From Sulfurirhabdus autotrophica (lineage in GTDB: Bacteria > Pseudomonadota > Gammaproteobacteria > Burkholderiales > SMCO01): DNA of 64,000 nucleotides. Shown piece after piece: positions 1 to 11,177 of the stretch. Where the stretch lies: the NCBI RefSeq assembly GCF_004346685.1, contig NZ_SMCO01000001.1:806001-870000 (forward strand), given 5' to 3'. The notes beneath the pieces were generated by a model. That model was not told the origin of the DNA. It saw only the letters and a list, made by a program, of their open reading frames with translations, and made no database searches. Positions within the stretch are counted from its first letter, which is position 1; each line of letters opens with the position of its first letter. The translations under genes and the position numbers were made by a program.

Positions 1-1977
1 AAAAATTGCAACCAAAACAAACACGCCTATAATCATCGCGAATGCATAGTGGTAAATATAGCCAGACTGGAAATACCTGATCATTCTGGAACTCCAGCCA
101 ATTAAGCGGGCCGTTCCATTTACAAAAAATCCATCAATAATTTTTACATCGCCAATACGCCATAACACGCCACCCAACTTGCGCACACCCCCGGCAAAAA
201 ACCAGTCATTGAAAGCATCAAAACCGTATTTATTCTCTAGAATGATATAAATCAGACTAAAACGATCCTTCATCATTGCAGGGATATCAGGCCGTTTCAT
301 ATAAAAATACCATGACACCACTACCCCTGAAAGCGCCAGCCAGAAAGGCAACGTCATTAATGAATGTAATGCCATAGCAAATGCGCCATGAAATTCATGG
401 GTCAGTTCTTCCATCGCAGAATGCGCTTCTGAAATATGAATCACACCTTTAAAGTAGTCACCAAACAGCATCGGTTCGATTGCCATATACCCAATTACCA
501 CCGAGGGGATTGCCAGCATAATCAATGGCAAGGTAACGACCCATGGTGATTCATGCGGCACACCACCGTGACCATGCCCATGGTGATCATGGCCATGATC
601 ACCATGGGTATCAAATCGCTCTTTACCATGAAAAACCAGGAAATACATACGGAAAGAATAGAATGCGGTGACAAAAACGCCCGCCACCACCGCAAAATAA
701 GCAAAACCTGAACCAGGCAAATGCGACAATCCTACTGCTTCTATAATGCTGTCCTTGGAATAGAACCCGGAAAAGAATGGTGTTCCGATAAGAGCCAGCG
801 AACCAATCAAAGAGGTAATCCAGGTGATGGGCATGTATTTGCGCAGACCACCCATGTGACGAATATCCTGATTATGGTGCATTCCAATAATCACGGAACC
901 TGCCGCCAGGAACAATAGCGCTTTAAAAAAAGCGTGGGTCATCAGATGAAAAATAGCCACTGAGTATGCAGATGCGCCAAGCGCGACAGTCATGTAACCC
1001 AATTGTGACAAGGTTGAATACGCCACCACACGTTTAATGTCGTTTTGAATAATACCCAGAAAGCCCATAAACAATGCCGTGATTGCCCCAATGACCATCA
1101 CAAAAGACAAAGCCGTTTCTGACAGTTCAAACAAGGGTGACATCCGGGCCACCATAAATATACCCGCAGTTACCATCGTGGCAGCATGAATCAGCGCAGA
1201 GATCGGTGTTGGACCTTCCATGGAGTCAGGCAACCATACATGCAGTGGAAACTGCGCGGATTTACCCATAGCGCCGATAAACAACAAGATACAAATCACG
1301 CTCATCAGAGACCATTCCTGGCCCGGAATCAGCTGAATGGTATGTTCAGCCAACTCTGGTGCTCGCGCAAAAACAGCAGCATAGTCCAGCGTGCCAAATT
1401 GCCATAACACCATTCCGATACCTAACAGAAAGCCGAAATCCCCTACTCGATTGACCAGAAACGCCTTCAGGTTCGCATAGATAGCCGTTTGCCTGGTATA
1501 CCAGAAGCCAATCAGTAAATAGGAAACAAGTCCCACCGCTTCCCAACCGAAAAATAGTTGCATGAAGTTATTGGCCATGACCAACATCAACATGGAGAAA
1601 GTAAACAGGGAAATATAGCTGAAGAAACGTTGATAACCAGGATCATCATGCATATAGCCGACGGTGTATATGTGTACCATCAGCGACACAAACGTCACCA
1701 CTAGCATCATCATGACAGTGAGTTTATCGATTAAAAAACCGATCTCAAATCGTGTATCACCCGTCGTTAACCAAGTATAAACACTGCCATTAAAGGTATG
1801 CCCAGCCATTACATCCTGAAAAATTACCAGGGAAGCAACAAATGAAACGGCAACACCAATAATCGTTATCCAATGAGCGCCGGAACGACCGATAAATTTC
1901 CCAAACAGGCCAGCCACTATTGCTCCAAATAGCGGCGCCAGCGGTACCAATAAATACAGTTTTTGCATTTCAGTCAT
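1..1977 (-). CDS. nuoL: NADH-quinone oxidoreductase subunit L (3' end cut by window edge)
   Basis: Large antiporter-like proton-pumping membrane subunit of complex I. The frame is open from an ATG at 1977 to base 1 (659 codons, no stop), so probably only a few C-terminal residues are missing; family length is about 610-680. The N-terminus reads MTEMQKLYLLVPLAPLFGAI, and the visible end (SGYIYHYAFAMIIGVFVLVA) fits the final membrane helix. Between the penultimate helices there is a histidine-rich loop (about 549-611) with HGDHGHDHHGHGHGG. It lies 95 bases downstream of nuoK in the same operon; nuoM and nuoN should follow beyond the left edge. Identification is firm. Confidence 0.95.
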   Translation of the reverse strand, partial: MTEMQKLYLLVPLAPLFGAIVAGLFGKFIGRSGAHWITIIGVAVSFVASLVIFQDVMAGHTFNGSVYTWLTTGDTRFEIGFLIDKLTVMMMLVVTFVSLMVHIYTVGYMHDDPGYQRFFSYISLFTFSMLMLVMANNFMQLFFGWEAVGLVSYLLIGFWYTRQTAIYANLKAFLVNRVGDFGFLLGIGMVLWQFGTLDYAAVFARAPELAEHTIQLIPGQEWSLMSVICILLFIGAMGKSAQFPLHVWLPDSMEGPTPISALIHAATMVTAGIFMVARMSPLFELSETALSFVMVIGAITALFMGFLGIIQNDIKRVVAYSTLSQLGYMTVALGASAYSVAIFHLMTHAFFKALLFLAAGSVIIGMHHNQDIRHMGGLRKYMPITWITSLIGSLALIGTPFFSGFYSKDSIIEAVGLSHLPGSGFAYFAVVAGVFVTAFYSFRMYFLVFHGKERFDTHGDHGHDHHGHGHGGVPHESPWVVTLPLIMLAIPSVVIGYMAIEPMLFGDYFKGVIHISEAHSAMEELTHEFHGAFAMALHSLMTLPFWLALSGVVVSWYFYMKRPDIPAMMKDRFSLIYIILENKYGFDAFNDWFFAGGVRKLGGVLWRIGDVKIIDGFFVNGTARLIGWSSRMIRYFQSGYIYHYAFAMIIGVFVLVAIF

Positions 1978-2072
1978 AGTTCAATTGCTCGACTTGTTTA
2001 TTTTTCAGGGACAAAGTGTTATATCAACCTAACAGAGAAAATTTTCATAACGGTGAAATAAACGTCCCGATA

Positions 2073-2378
2073 TTAGTGCTTCAAATGGTCTAGATCATCC
2101 ACGTTGATAGTCCGCAGATTACGGAACAGCACCACGAGAATTGCCAACCCTATTGCAGATTCAGCTGCCGCAACAGTCAGAATAAAGAACACAAAAATCT
2201 GTCCGGATATGTCACCAAGATAATGCGAAAATGCAATGAAATTCATATTTACCGCAAGCAACATAAGTTCGATTGCCATGAGCAAAATAATGACGTTTTT
2301 CCGATTCAGGAAAATACCTACAACGCTGATCGAAAACAGGATCGCGCCAAGTACTAGATAGTGTGATAAAGACAACAC
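2073..2378 (-). CDS. nuoK: NADH-quinone oxidoreductase subunit K
   Basis: Small membrane subunit of complex I, 101 residues (family about 100), with three hydrophobic helices. The conserved membrane glutamates of the proton pathway are visible as E37 (in [11 protein letters not shown]) and E73 (in [11 protein letters not shown]). The start is GTG at 2378, preceded by AAGGGG seven bases upstream, which supports the non-ATG start. It sits 21 bases after nuoJ. Confidence 0.97.
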   Translation of the reverse strand: MLSLSHYLVLGAILFSISVVGIFLNRKNVIILLMAIELMLLAVNMNFIAFSHYLGDISGQIFVFFILTVAAAESAIGLAILVVLFRNLRTINVDDLDHLKH

Positions 2379-2399
2379 CTGAATTCCCCTTGTAACCTG

Positions 2400-3029
2400 C
2401 TATTGACCGGTTTCGGCTGGAGCAATTTCTTTCTTCTCCGCCTTCATTGATACCAGACGAACCCTATCCTCTCGCCTTACAGCAATTTGCTGTGCGGCAT
2501 CCTGAGATTTGGTATTTTTGCGACGGCGCATTGTCAAAGCAATGGCTGCCACAATCGCTACCAGCAACACTACAGCGGCAATTTCAAATGGATACACATA
2601 CTCTGTATACAAGAGACGCCCCAATTCCTTGGTATTGCTGTAGCCTGCAGCATGCGTCTGCGGTGCTGGAACGATAGAAAGCCCAAAATGCTTACTGCCC
2701 AGCACTACGACCATCTCAAACACCATGAATACAGCGACAATCGCGGCTAGAGGCAGATAATTCCAGAATCCTTCACGTAATCTGTCCAGATTGATGTCGA
2801 GCATCATCACGACAAACAGGAATAACACCATCACTGCACCGACATAGACCAATACCAGCGTAATCGCCAGAAACTCTGCTTCCAACATAATCCAAAGTCC
2901 GGCCGCAGTAAAAAACGCCAGCACAAGAAACAATGCGGAATGCACAGGATTACGCGCTGTAATCACGCGCACTGCGGCAAACAGCAATATTGCCGAGAAA
3001 AAATAAAAAACAAATGTTTCAAAATTCAT
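2400..3029 (-). CDS. nuoJ: NADH-quinone oxidoreductase subunit J
   Basis: Membrane subunit of complex I, 209 residues, with five predicted helices in the first 170 residues. The third-helix region EAEFLAITLVLVYVGAVMVL carries the helix-with-bulge signature typical of NuoJ. A charged cytoplasmic tail (RRRKNTKSQDAAQQ onward) ends the protein. It starts at ATG 3029, shortly after nuoI in the operon. Confidence 0.97.
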   Translation of the reverse strand: MNFETFVFYFFSAILLFAAVRVITARNPVHSALFLVLAFFTAAGLWIMLEAEFLAITLVLVYVGAVMVLFLFVVMMLDINLDRLREGFWNYLPLAAIVAVFMVFEMVVVLGSKHFGLSIVPAPQTHAAGYSNTKELGRLLYTEYVYPFEIAAVVLLVAIVAAIALTMRRRKNTKSQDAAQQIAVRREDRVRLVSMKAEKKEIAPAETGQ

Positions 3030-3057
3030 ATTGATATCCTAAAAACCGCTTCAAACT

Positions 3058-3546
3058 TTAGCGATACTTTGCATCTGCAGCACGATCTTTTGCAATCTGC
3101 TCTTCGTGCTTATCGCCTACAGCTAACAGCATAGGCTTGGTGTAATACAAATCACCTCGCTTTTCTCCGTGGTATTCCAGTATGCGGGTTTCAACAATCG
3201 AATCAACCGGGCAGGATTCCTCACAAAAACCGCAAAAAATACACTTGGTCAAATCAATGTCGTATTGCGTTGTGCGGCGCGTACCATCTTCACGCTGTTC
3301 AGATTCAATGGTAATAGCCAATGCTGGACATACTGCTTCGCACAATTTACAAGCAATACAGCGCTCTTCTCCATTAGGGTAACGTCGCAATGCGTGCAGA
3401 CCACGAAAACGCGGAGACTGAGGTGTTTTTTCCTCCGGAAACTGTACGGTAATTTTGCGCGCAAACATATGACGCCCAGTCAGAGCCATGCCTTTAAGTA
3501 ATTCAGCCAACAACAGACTGCTTAAGAAATTTTTGATGCGGTTCAT
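3058..3546 (-). CDS. nuoI: NADH-quinone oxidoreductase subunit I (two 4Fe-4S clusters)
   Basis: Ferredoxin-like peripheral subunit of complex I that carries clusters N6a and N6b. Two CxxCxxCxxxCP motifs are visible: [13 protein letters not shown] and [14 protein letters not shown] place the start at ATG 3546 ([10 protein letters not shown]), because GGGAGAG lies about seven bases upstream and the resulting 162 residues match the family. The longer reading from TTG 3567 has no good ribosome site and would overlap the nuoH stop. Confidence 0.97.
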   Translation of the reverse strand: MNRIKNFLSSLLLAELLKGMALTGRHMFARKITVQFPEEKTPQSPRFRGLHALRRYPNGEERCIACKLCEAVCPALAITIESEQREDGTRRTTQYDIDLTKCIFCGFCEESCPVDSIVETRILEYHGEKRGDLYYTKPMLLAVGDKHEEQIAKDRAADAKYR

Positions 3547-3563
3547 AATATTCTCTCCCGCTC

Positions 3564-4592
3564 TCAATGAAACAGATACGCATAAGGTGTCTGCATAGCG
3601 GCGCCAACCACCAGGATCCAGACTAACGTAATCGGTATAAATACTTTCCAGCCAAGACGCATGATCTGATCATAGCGATAACGCGGGAAAGTGGCACGGA
3701 ACCATAAAAACAGGAACAAGACAAAAGCAATCTTGAACATAAACCAGACAAAACCAGGTATCCAGGTGAAAGGAGCAAATTCAAATAACGGTTGCCATCC
3801 ACCAAGAAACATAATCGCTGTCAGGGTAGCAATGAGAATCATGTTGGCATATTCAGCGAGGAAGAAGACCGCAAAAGCCATACCGGAATATTCCACGTGG
3901 AAACCTGCGACAATTTCCGATTCGCCTTCTGCCACGTCAAAAGGTGCGCGATTGGTTTCAGCCACACCAGAAATCAAATAAACAATAAACAACGGAAATA
4001 ATGGTAGCCAGTACCAACTAAATATACCGCCTTGCTGGCCATTCACGATATCGACCAGATTCAGACTTTGTGACGCCATCAACACACCAACTAGCGCAAA
4101 TCCCATGGCAATTTCATAAGAAACGATTTGAGCAGCAGAACGCAAGCTACCCAGAAAGGCATATTTAGAGTTGGATGCCCAACCTGCAACGATGACACCA
4201 TAGACACCCATGGATGTAATTGCCATGATATACAACAGCCCTGCATCCACATTGGCCAACACCAATTCCGGACTAAACGGGATCACTGCCCAGGCTGCCA
4301 GTGCAGGTGCAATAGTCAATACCGGCGCCAACACAAACAATATTTTATTAGAGCCGGTTGGAATAATGATTTCTTTGAACATCAGCTTCAGACCATCTGC
4401 GATTGGCTGAAGCAAACCAAATGGACCGACCCGATTGGGACCAATACGCACTTGCATCGCACCGATCACCTTGCGTTCTGCCAAGGTTAAATAGGCGACA
4501 CCGATCATCAGTGGAGCAACGATTGCAACAATCTTGATGAGTGCCCAGACTGCCGGCCAGGTAAAGCCAAAGAGTTCTTGGAAAAATGCCAT
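3564..4592 (-). CDS. nuoH: NADH-quinone oxidoreductase subunit H
   Basis: Membrane subunit of complex I, 342 residues with about eight helices, which forms the quinone chamber with NuoB and NuoD. The conserved cytoplasmic loops are present: [20 protein letters not shown], and [20 protein letters not shown] with its cluster of acidic residues. It starts at ATG 4592 and ends 17 bases before the nuoI ATG. Confidence 0.98.
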   Translation of the reverse strand: MAFFQELFGFTWPAVWALIKIVAIVAPLMIGVAYLTLAERKVIGAMQVRIGPNRVGPFGLLQPIADGLKLMFKEIIIPTGSNKILFVLAPVLTIAPALAAWAVIPFSPELVLANVDAGLLYIMAITSMGVYGVIVAGWASNSKYAFLGSLRSAAQIVSYEIAMGFALVGVLMASQSLNLVDIVNGQQGGIFSWYWLPLFPLFIVYLISGVAETNRAPFDVAEGESEIVAGFHVEYSGMAFAVFFLAEYANMILIATLTAIMFLGGWQPLFEFAPFTWIPGFVWFMFKIAFVLFLFLWFRATFPRYRYDQIMRLGWKVFIPITLVWILVVGAAMQTPYAYLFH

Positions 4593-4628
4593 TATTAAAA
4601 TAAGCCCTTAACTATATCCATGAAAAGG

Positions 4629-7004
4629 TTATGCCTTCTCTACTTCAATCTCACCCAACAGCTCACCCAAACTCGCTGTTAAAGCATGTGCACCAGCAAT
4701 ACGAACGCAATCACCAGGTAATTGATCATCGCGCATAGCTCTGAGGGTTGCCTGGCCTGACTTTTGGCGAACCATCGCCATACCGCCTTCTGATATTTGC
4801 AACTTCTGCAATAGATCACCATGCATAAATGCTTCAGGTGCAGCAGCGTCTTGGGTGCGTTGTAGCGACTCTGCCCGACGTACTACCGGATCAGCTTGAT
4901 AAACAGGGATTTCACCCACCCGTTGCAGATTACTGACTGGAGGTACATCCACAGACTGCACCGAAATGTTTTGTTGCAAGTTATTCAGCCTGGCCTGAAT
5001 GGCTTCATCACCCTTTCCGAGCATTTCAGCACGCACCATCTCAGTACTGTCATACTCAAATTCTTTTAAATTCAGCAGGTTTGCCAAAACACGCAAAATT
5101 TTCCAAGCAGGCCTGGTTTCACCAAGTGGTTTCACTACACCATGAAAACTTTGAACACGACCTGCCGTATTAATAAAGGTACCTGATGTCTCGGAAAAAG
5201 GAGCAATTGGCAGCATCACATCAGCATAGTCCATCGCGCCATGTTTGTAGGCGCTCATGGCAACAACCAAATCAGCCGATTGCATTGCCTGTATTGCCTG
5301 CTGAGGGTTATAGCTATCCAGTTCCATTTCTGCGCCAAGCAAAATATACGCATTCAGCGGCTTTTCAAGCATAGCGGCAGCATTCAAACCGGTTTTTGCA
5401 GTTTCACCCATTGATCCATACATAGGCACCGCCCCGGCGACATAAGCCCCAACACTATTTGCAGCTTCACCCAGAACGCCAAACTGGGCACCAGCCATTT
5501 CTGCAATCGTCTGAGCAATGCCTGAGAGTTCTGCATAACGGGGATGATGTTGAGCCAAATTACCCAACAGTACAGCCCTGCGCTCGCCTTGAGCAAGGCT
5601 GGAGGCAATGGCTTGCGCAGAATCAGAAACAGTGACCGAATCCACTTGCTGCTTCAATGCAGAAGGAATATCGATTGATTTAATTTCAGCAAGCGCTTTA
5701 AGAATTTGTGCAAGCATGTTTACCATAGCAACCGGTGAAACTATCGCTTTGTTGGCAACTTGCGTCAATAAATCTTCATCAACCGGATTAACAATGTTCA
5801 GTTCCGCGCCATGTTTTACCGCTTTACGTAAACGCAAGGCAATCAACGGGTGATCTTTCCGTAGCGTGCTGCCAATTACCAATACACGATCCAGCTCTTC
5901 CAAAGAGGCAATACTTTGCCCCAGCCATGGCGCACCTTGTAACTGTCCATCAGCACTAAAATCTGACTGCAGTAAACGATGATCCACATTCCCACTACCC
6001 AGACCGCGCATCAGTTTTTGTAATAGATATAGCTCTTCAAGTGTGCTGTGGGGGATTGCTAAAGCACCAATCTGATCAGCGCCAAAATCCTGCTTGATGC
6101 GCGTCAAACCATTGGCGACATACTCCAATGCTTCCTGCCATTCGCATTCACGCCATTCGCCACCACGTTTGATCATGGGAACAGTTAAACGGTCTTCAGA
6201 ATTTAAACCTTCATAGGAGAAGCGATCTTTATCCGAAATCCAGCACTCGTTAATTTCTTCGTTTTCAGCAGGCAAAACACGCATGACACGATTTTGCTTC
6301 ACATGCACAATCAGGTTACTGCCAAGCCCGTCATGAGGGCTGACTGATTTGCGACGGGATAGCTCCCATGTGCGGGCGGTATAACGGAATGGTTTGCTGG
6401 TCAAAGCACCAACAGGACACAGATCAATAATATTACCGGATAATTCGGAATTAATGGTGCTTTCAACAAAGGGCATAATTTCTGAATGCTCGCCGCGTCC
6501 CACCTGCCCCATTTCCATTATGCCGGCGATTTCCTGGCCAAAACGTACACACCGTGTGCAATGAATACACCGGGTCATATCCGTCGCTACAAGCGGCCCT
6601 AAATTCTTGTTTGAGACTACGCGTTTTTCTTCTTCGTAACGGGATTTACTGGCACCATAACCTACTGCCAGATCCTGCAACTGGCACTCACCACCTTGGT
6701 CACAGATAGGACAATCCAGAGGGTGGTTGATCAGAAGAAACTCCATTACGCCTTTTTGCGCTTTGAGAGCAGAATCTGATTTTGTAAAAACTTTCATCCC
6801 GTCCGTTGCAGGTGTTGCACAAGCAGGCAAAGGCTTTGCTGCTTTTTCTACCTGAACCAGGCACATGCGGCAGTTGGCAGCGATCGTTAACTTTTTGTGA
6901 TAGCAAAAATGGGGAATGTACACACCCACCTGGTTAGCTGCATCCATAATGGTACTACCACTTGGAACAGATACCTGCTTGCCGTCTATTTCAATGTTTA
7001 ACAT
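4629..7004 (-). CDS. nuoG: NADH-quinone oxidoreductase subunit G
   Basis: Iron-sulfur subunit of the complex I peripheral arm, 791 residues. In order: a 2Fe-2S ferredoxin domain (CYHKKLTIAANCRMC), the histidine-ligated 4Fe-4S segment (HPLDCPICDQGGECQLQD), the CIHCTRCVRFGQEIAG cluster segment, and a molybdopterin-oxidoreductase-like domain over the rest. The start is ATG 7004 (MLNIEIDGKQ), with GAGAAAA upstream. A TTG four codons earlier would overlap the end of nuoF and is less likely. Confidence 0.97.
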   Translation of the reverse strand: MLNIEIDGKQVSVPSGSTIMDAANQVGVYIPHFCYHKKLTIAANCRMCLVQVEKAAKPLPACATPATDGMKVFTKSDSALKAQKGVMEFLLINHPLDCPICDQGGECQLQDLAVGYGASKSRYEEEKRVVSNKNLGPLVATDMTRCIHCTRCVRFGQEIAGIMEMGQVGRGEHSEIMPFVESTINSELSGNIIDLCPVGALTSKPFRYTARTWELSRRKSVSPHDGLGSNLIVHVKQNRVMRVLPAENEEINECWISDKDRFSYEGLNSEDRLTVPMIKRGGEWRECEWQEALEYVANGLTRIKQDFGADQIGALAIPHSTLEELYLLQKLMRGLGSGNVDHRLLQSDFSADGQLQGAPWLGQSIASLEELDRVLVIGSTLRKDHPLIALRLRKAVKHGAELNIVNPVDEDLLTQVANKAIVSPVAMVNMLAQILKALAEIKSIDIPSALKQQVDSVTVSDSAQAIASSLAQGERRAVLLGNLAQHHPRYAELSGIAQTIAEMAGAQFGVLGEAANSVGAYVAGAVPMYGSMGETAKTGLNAAAMLEKPLNAYILLGAEMELDSYNPQQAIQAMQSADLVVAMSAYKHGAMDYADVMLPIAPFSETSGTFINTAGRVQSFHGVVKPLGETRPAWKILRVLANLLNLKEFEYDSTEMVRAEMLGKGDEAIQARLNNLQQNISVQSVDVPPVSNLQRVGEIPVYQADPVVRRAESLQRTQDAAAPEAFMHGDLLQKLQISEGGMAMVRQKSGQATLRAMRDDQLPGDCVRIAGAHALTASLGELLGEIEVEKA

Positions 7005-7016
7005 ACTTTTTCTCAA

Positions 7017-8279
7017 TTACACCATGCACTTGCCGTGCTTGATGTGATATTCAAATTCTTCCCGAAAATGCTTGATGAAGCTTTTGACCGGCGTTGCTGC
7101 CGCATCCCCCAAAGCACAAATGGTTCGGCCACCAATATTGTTTGAAACGTCTACCAGCAAATCCAGATCTTCCAGTTTGCCTTTTCCATGTTCAATACGA
7201 TGAACAATCCTGTACAGCCAACCGGTCCCTTCACGACAGGGCGTACATTGACCGCAAGATTCCTCGTAATAAAAATACGATAATCTTTCCAGCGCTTTCA
7301 CCATGCAAACCGTATCATCCATGATGATGACCGAACCGGCCCCCAAAGAGGAACCGGCCTTTGCAATAGCATCGTAATCCATAGTGACATCCATCATGAT
7401 ATCGCCAGGCACTACAGGCACAGACGAGCCACCCGGAATACAGGCTTTAAGTTTGCGACCGCCTCGCATTCCGCCAGCCATTTCAAGTAACTCACTGAAT
7501 GGTGTTCCCATTGGAACCTCATAATTACCCGGTTTGTTAACGTGTCCGGATACAGAGAATATTTTTGTACCACCGTTGTTTGGTTTACCCAATTCCAGAA
7601 ATTGCTGGCCGCCATGCCGAATAATGTAGGGAATACAGGCAAATGTTTCAGTGTTATTAATCGTAGTTGGCTTTCCGTAAAGTCCATAACTAGCCGGAAA
7701 TGGTGGCTTAAAACGTGGCTGTCCCTTTTTACCTTCGATAGACTCCAGCAAGGCTGTTTCTTCACCACAAATATAAGCTCCATACCCATGGTGGGCATGC
7801 AGATTGAAGCTAAAATCGGTGCCGAACAGGTTGTCGCCCAAAAACCCCGCCGCCCTGGCTTCTTCCAGCGCAGCTTCAAAACGATCGTATGCTTCGAAAA
7901 TTTCGCCATGAATATAGTTGTAACCTACCTTAACATTCATCGTATAGGCAGCAATAGCCATTCCCTCAATCAGTACATGAGGATTTAAAAGCAAAATATC
8001 TCGGTCTTTGAAAGTCCCTGGCTCACCTTCATCAGAATTACAAACAAGATACTTATCACCGTCAAAATGGCGAGGCATGAAGCTCCACTTCAACCCGGTT
8101 GGAAAACCGGCGCCACCACGCCCGCGCAGAGCTGACTTTTTGACTTCACTGATAATTTCTTCCGATGGCACTTTTTCCGTAACCACTTTTTTCAGCATTT
8201 CGTACCCACCAGAGCTGCGATAGGTTTCGAGTGTCCATGGCTTATCTAAATGCTGGGTGTTAAAAATCACTTCATTCAT
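7017..8279 (-). CDS. nuoF: NADH-quinone oxidoreductase subunit F (NADH/FMN binding)
   Basis: The 51-kDa subunit that oxidises NADH with FMN and holds cluster N3. The FMN/NADH glycine loop [13 protein letters not shown] is near residue 55. The 4Fe-4S ligands [12 protein letters not shown] are near residue 345, with the fourth cysteine further on in [10 protein letters not shown]. 420 residues is the usual length. It starts at ATG 8279 with GGAATAG upstream and follows nuoE by five bases. Confidence 0.98.
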   Translation of the reverse strand: MNEVIFNTQHLDKPWTLETYRSSGGYEMLKKVVTEKVPSEEIISEVKKSALRGRGGAGFPTGLKWSFMPRHFDGDKYLVCNSDEGEPGTFKDRDILLLNPHVLIEGMAIAAYTMNVKVGYNYIHGEIFEAYDRFEAALEEARAAGFLGDNLFGTDFSFNLHAHHGYGAYICGEETALLESIEGKKGQPRFKPPFPASYGLYGKPTTINNTETFACIPYIIRHGGQQFLELGKPNNGGTKIFSVSGHVNKPGNYEVPMGTPFSELLEMAGGMRGGRKLKACIPGGSSVPVVPGDIMMDVTMDYDAIAKAGSSLGAGSVIIMDDTVCMVKALERLSYFYYEESCGQCTPCREGTGWLYRIVHRIEHGKGKLEDLDLLVDVSNNIGGRTICALGDAAATPVKSFIKHFREEFEYHIKHGKCMV

Positions 8280-8284
8280 AGAAT

Positions 8285-8758
8285 CTATTCCAGCTCCGCT
8301 AAAATCTGATCGATCTTTTCTGGAGTCAAATAACTGAGCATTTTATGATTGTTGAGCGTGCACAATGGGGCATCTCCACATGCGCCCATGCATTCGGATT
8401 CACGTAGAGTAAATTTGCCATCATCTGTCGTTTCCCCAATCTGAATCCCCAGCTTCTTTTTTAAATGTTCAACAATATCCAGCGCACCGACCAATGTACA
8501 GGAAAGATTGGTACATACCGTGATTTTGTGATGACCAACGGGGTGCATTTCATACATATTATAGAAGCTCGCGACTTCATATACTGCAATAGCCGGCATG
8601 CCCAGATAGTGTGCTATAAAATCCATCAGTTCAGTAGAAAGCCAACGCTTTTCAATCTGCGCAATCCGCAACGCAGACATTACAGCAGATTGTTTTTGAT
8701 CCGCCGGATATTTAGCAATTTCTTTATCAATTTGTGCGAGAGAATCGGATGTCAGCAT
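8285..8758 (-). CDS. nuoE: NADH-quinone oxidoreductase subunit E
   Basis: The 24-kDa thioredoxin-fold subunit with cluster N1a; its four cysteines are seen in CTNLSC and [10 protein letters not shown]. The start is uncertain: ATG 8758 ([18 protein letters not shown]) gives 157 residues and resembles relatives, while GTG 8770 would add four residues (MDYK). Neither has a convincing ribosome site. It lies between nuoD and nuoF in the operon. Confidence 0.95.
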   Translation of the reverse strand: MLTSDSLAQIDKEIAKYPADQKQSAVMSALRIAQIEKRWLSTELMDFIAHYLGMPAIAVYEVASFYNMYEMHPVGHHKITVCTNLSCTLVGALDIVEHLKKKLGIQIGETTDDGKFTLRESECMGACGDAPLCTLNNHKMLSYLTPEKIDQILAELE

Positions 8759-8842
8759 TTTATAATCCACAACAGATGGTCAAAGACATACTTGCTACCG
8801 CACATACATGCACAGTCATACCATTGAAAAAAATCATATTCA

Positions 8843-10096
8843 TCAACGGTCAATTTCACCAAAAACAATATCTTGTGTACCAATAATTGCGACAACGTCT
8901 GCAATCATATGACCACGAGCCATTTCATCCAATGCGGCCAGGTGAGGATAACCAGGCGCGCGAATTTTCAAACGATAAGGCTTATTTGATCCATCAGATA
9001 CCAAATAGATACCGAACTCTCCTTTCGGATGTTCGACAGCCGCATACGCTTCACCTGCCGGCACATGCATCCCTTCGGTAAACAGTTTGAAATGATGGAT
9101 TAACTCTTCCATATTCTGCTTCATGTCTACACGTGAAGGTGGCGCAACCTTATGGTTATCAGACATCACTGGTCCGGGATTAATACGCAACCAGTCAACA
9201 CACTGCTTGATAATATGGTTGGATTGGCGCATTTCTTCCATACGCACTAGATAGCGATCATAACAATCACCATTAACACCCACTGGAATATCAAAATCCA
9301 GCTGATCATAAACTTCATAGGGCTGCTTCTTGCGCAAATCCCATTCCACTCCAGAGCCACGCAACATTGGCCCGGTGAAACCCAATGCCTTAGCGCGTTC
9401 AGGCGATACCACTCCGATTCCAACCGTACGTTGCTTCCAAATCCGGTTATCCGTCAAGAGGGTTTCGTAATCATCCACATACTTCGGGAAACGTTTGGTG
9501 AAATCATCAATAAAATCCAGTAACGATCCCTGACGGTTCGTATTCATATCTTTGATTGCAGCGGCATTGTGGATTTTCGATGCCTGATATTGTGGCATCG
9601 TGTCAGGCAAATCACGGTATACACCACCCGGCCGATAATAAGCTGCATGCATACGAGCACCGGAAACCGCCTCGTAACAGTCCATCAGGTCTTCGCGTTC
9701 TCGAAAGGCGTACAAAAATACCGTCATGGCGCCAATATCCAGCCCATGGGCACCAAGCCACAACAAATGATTCAATAAACGGGTAATTTCATCGAACATC
9801 ACACGGATATACTGAGCGCGAATTGGCACATCAATTTGCATCAGCTTTTCGATCGCCATGACATAGGCGTGCTCATTGCACATCATTGAAACGTAATCAA
9901 GCCGATCCATATAAGGCACTGACTGAATATAGGTCTTGTGTTCAGCTAACTTTTCAGTAGCACGATGTAACAGCCCAATATGTGGGTCAGCACGTTCAAT
10001 CACTTCACCATCCAGTTCCAGCACCAAACGCAAAACACCATGGGCTGCAGGATGCTGTGGACCAAAATTCAAAGTGTAGTTTTTAATCTCAGCCAC
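8843..10096 (-). CDS. nuoD: NADH-quinone oxidoreductase subunit D
   Basis: The 49-kDa subunit of complex I, which lines the quinone site. Motifs visible include [29 protein letters not shown] and [16 protein letters not shown] choose GTG 10096 ([10 protein letters not shown]), because GAGGAG lies 7-9 bases upstream and the product is then 417 residues, the family length. The longer frame to 10135 only adds residues overlapping nuoC. Overlap with nuoC is eight bases, indicating translational coupling. nuoC and nuoD are separate genes, unlike the fused gene of enterics. Confidence 0.97.
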   Translation of the reverse strand: MAEIKNYTLNFGPQHPAAHGVLRLVLELDGEVIERADPHIGLLHRATEKLAEHKTYIQSVPYMDRLDYVSMMCNEHAYVMAIEKLMQIDVPIRAQYIRVMFDEITRLLNHLLWLGAHGLDIGAMTVFLYAFREREDLMDCYEAVSGARMHAAYYRPGGVYRDLPDTMPQYQASKIHNAAAIKDMNTNRQGSLLDFIDDFTKRFPKYVDDYETLLTDNRIWKQRTVGIGVVSPERAKALGFTGPMLRGSGVEWDLRKKQPYEVYDQLDFDIPVGVNGDCYDRYLVRMEEMRQSNHIIKQCVDWLRINPGPVMSDNHKVAPPSRVDMKQNMEELIHHFKLFTEGMHVPAGEAYAAVEHPKGEFGIYLVSDGSNKPYRLKIRAPGYPHLAALDEMARGHMIADVVAIIGTQDIVFGEIDR

Positions 10097-10682
10097 CGTA
10101 ATTCTCCTCACGGATGATGCGCGGTGTGACTTCACGCGGCTCGATTGACACTGGCTGATAAATCACTCGCTGCTGATCTGGGTCGTAACGCATTTCTACG
10201 TTGCCACTTAACGGGAAGTCCTTACGGAAAGGATGTCCAACAAAGCCATAATCAGTCAGAATACGACGCAAATCCGGATGGCCGTCAAAGACAATTCCAA
10301 ACAAATCAAAAGCTTCTCGTTCAAACCAGTTAGCTGAGGGCCAGATTTCATTGACTGAGCCAATGAGCGGGAAGTCATCCTCTGGGGCAAAAACACGTAA
10401 TCTCAATCGATGGTTCAGACTGACCGACAGCAGATGGTATACCACTGCAAAGCGTTTACCTTCCCATAAGCCATCACCATAATCCAGATAATCCATTCCA
10501 CACAGATCAATTAACTCTTCAAAATGCAAGTCTTGGTGATCACGCAGGGTTTCAGCAACAGATAACAAGTCATTTGCCGAAACGACAACTGTCAATTCGC
10601 CAAGCCGTTCGGTGAGGCTCGTCAACTTGTCGCCCAAAGCACTTTTCAGGCAAAGCGAGAGTGTTTCCAACTTGGAACTCAT
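10089..10682 (-). CDS. nuoC: NADH-quinone oxidoreductase subunit C
   Basis: The 30-kDa peripheral-arm subunit of complex I, 197 residues. The family signature is visible as [20 protein letters not shown] followed by RRILTDYGF. It starts at ATG 10682, 18 bases after the nuoB stop. Confidence 0.97.
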   Translation of the reverse strand: MSSKLETLSLCLKSALGDKLTSLTERLGELTVVVSANDLLSVAETLRDHQDLHFEELIDLCGMDYLDYGDGLWEGKRFAVVYHLLSVSLNHRLRLRVFAPEDDFPLIGSVNEIWPSANWFEREAFDLFGIVFDGHPDLRRILTDYGFVGHPFRKDFPLSGNVEMRYDPDQQRVIYQPVSIEPREVTPRIIREENYGG

Positions 10683-10700
10683 ATTGATATCCAGAATCCT

Positions 10701-11177
10701 TTAACGAGCAATTGTATTAGTGCGCTTAATTTTATTCTGAAGCTGAATAATGCCGTAAAGCAATGCCTCAGCAGTCGGCGGGCAGCCAGGAACATAAACA
10801 TCAACCGGTACAATCCTGTCGCAGCCACGTACAACAGAATAAGAATAATGGTAATATCCGCCACCATTAGCACATGAACCCATCGAAATCACCCAGCGCG
10901 GCTCTGCCATCTGATCATAAACTTTACGCAAAGCTGGGGCCATCTTATTGCACAACGTACCAGCTACAATCATCACATCTGATTGACGCGGGCTAGCACG
11001 AAACACTATCCCGAAACGATCCAGATCATATCGCGAAGCACCTGCCTGCATCATTTCAACAGCGCAGCACGCCAGACCAAAAGTCATTGGCCACAACGAT
11101 CCAGTGCGCGTCCAGTTAATCAGTTTATCTGCAGACGTAGTGACGAAGCCTTGTTCCAATACACCTTCTATTCCCAT
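10701..11177 (-). CDS. nuoB: NADH-quinone oxidoreductase subunit B (cluster N2)
   Basis: PSST subunit holding cluster N2, which delivers electrons to quinone. The four ligands are visible: tandem C37-C38 ([11 protein letters not shown]), C102 ([11 protein letters not shown]) and C132 ([13 protein letters not shown]). The start is ATG 11177, with AAAGGAG seven bases upstream, giving 158 residues as in the family; the frame continues back to a GTG at 11198 inside nuoA. Overlap with nuoA is ten bases. Confidence 0.98.
   Translation of the reverse strand: MGIEGVLEQGFVTTSADKLINWTRTGSLWPMTFGLACCAVEMMQAGASRYDLDRFGIVFRASPRQSDVMIVAGTLCNKMAPALRKVYDQMAEPRWVISMGSCANGGGYYHYSYSVVRGCDRIVPVDVYVPGCPPTAEALLYGIIQLQNKIKRTNTIAR

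Noticed and set aside
3058-3567. Longer nuoI reading starting at TTG 3567
   Set aside because: ATG 3546 has a good ribosome site and gives the family length; the longer frame overlaps the nuoH stop.
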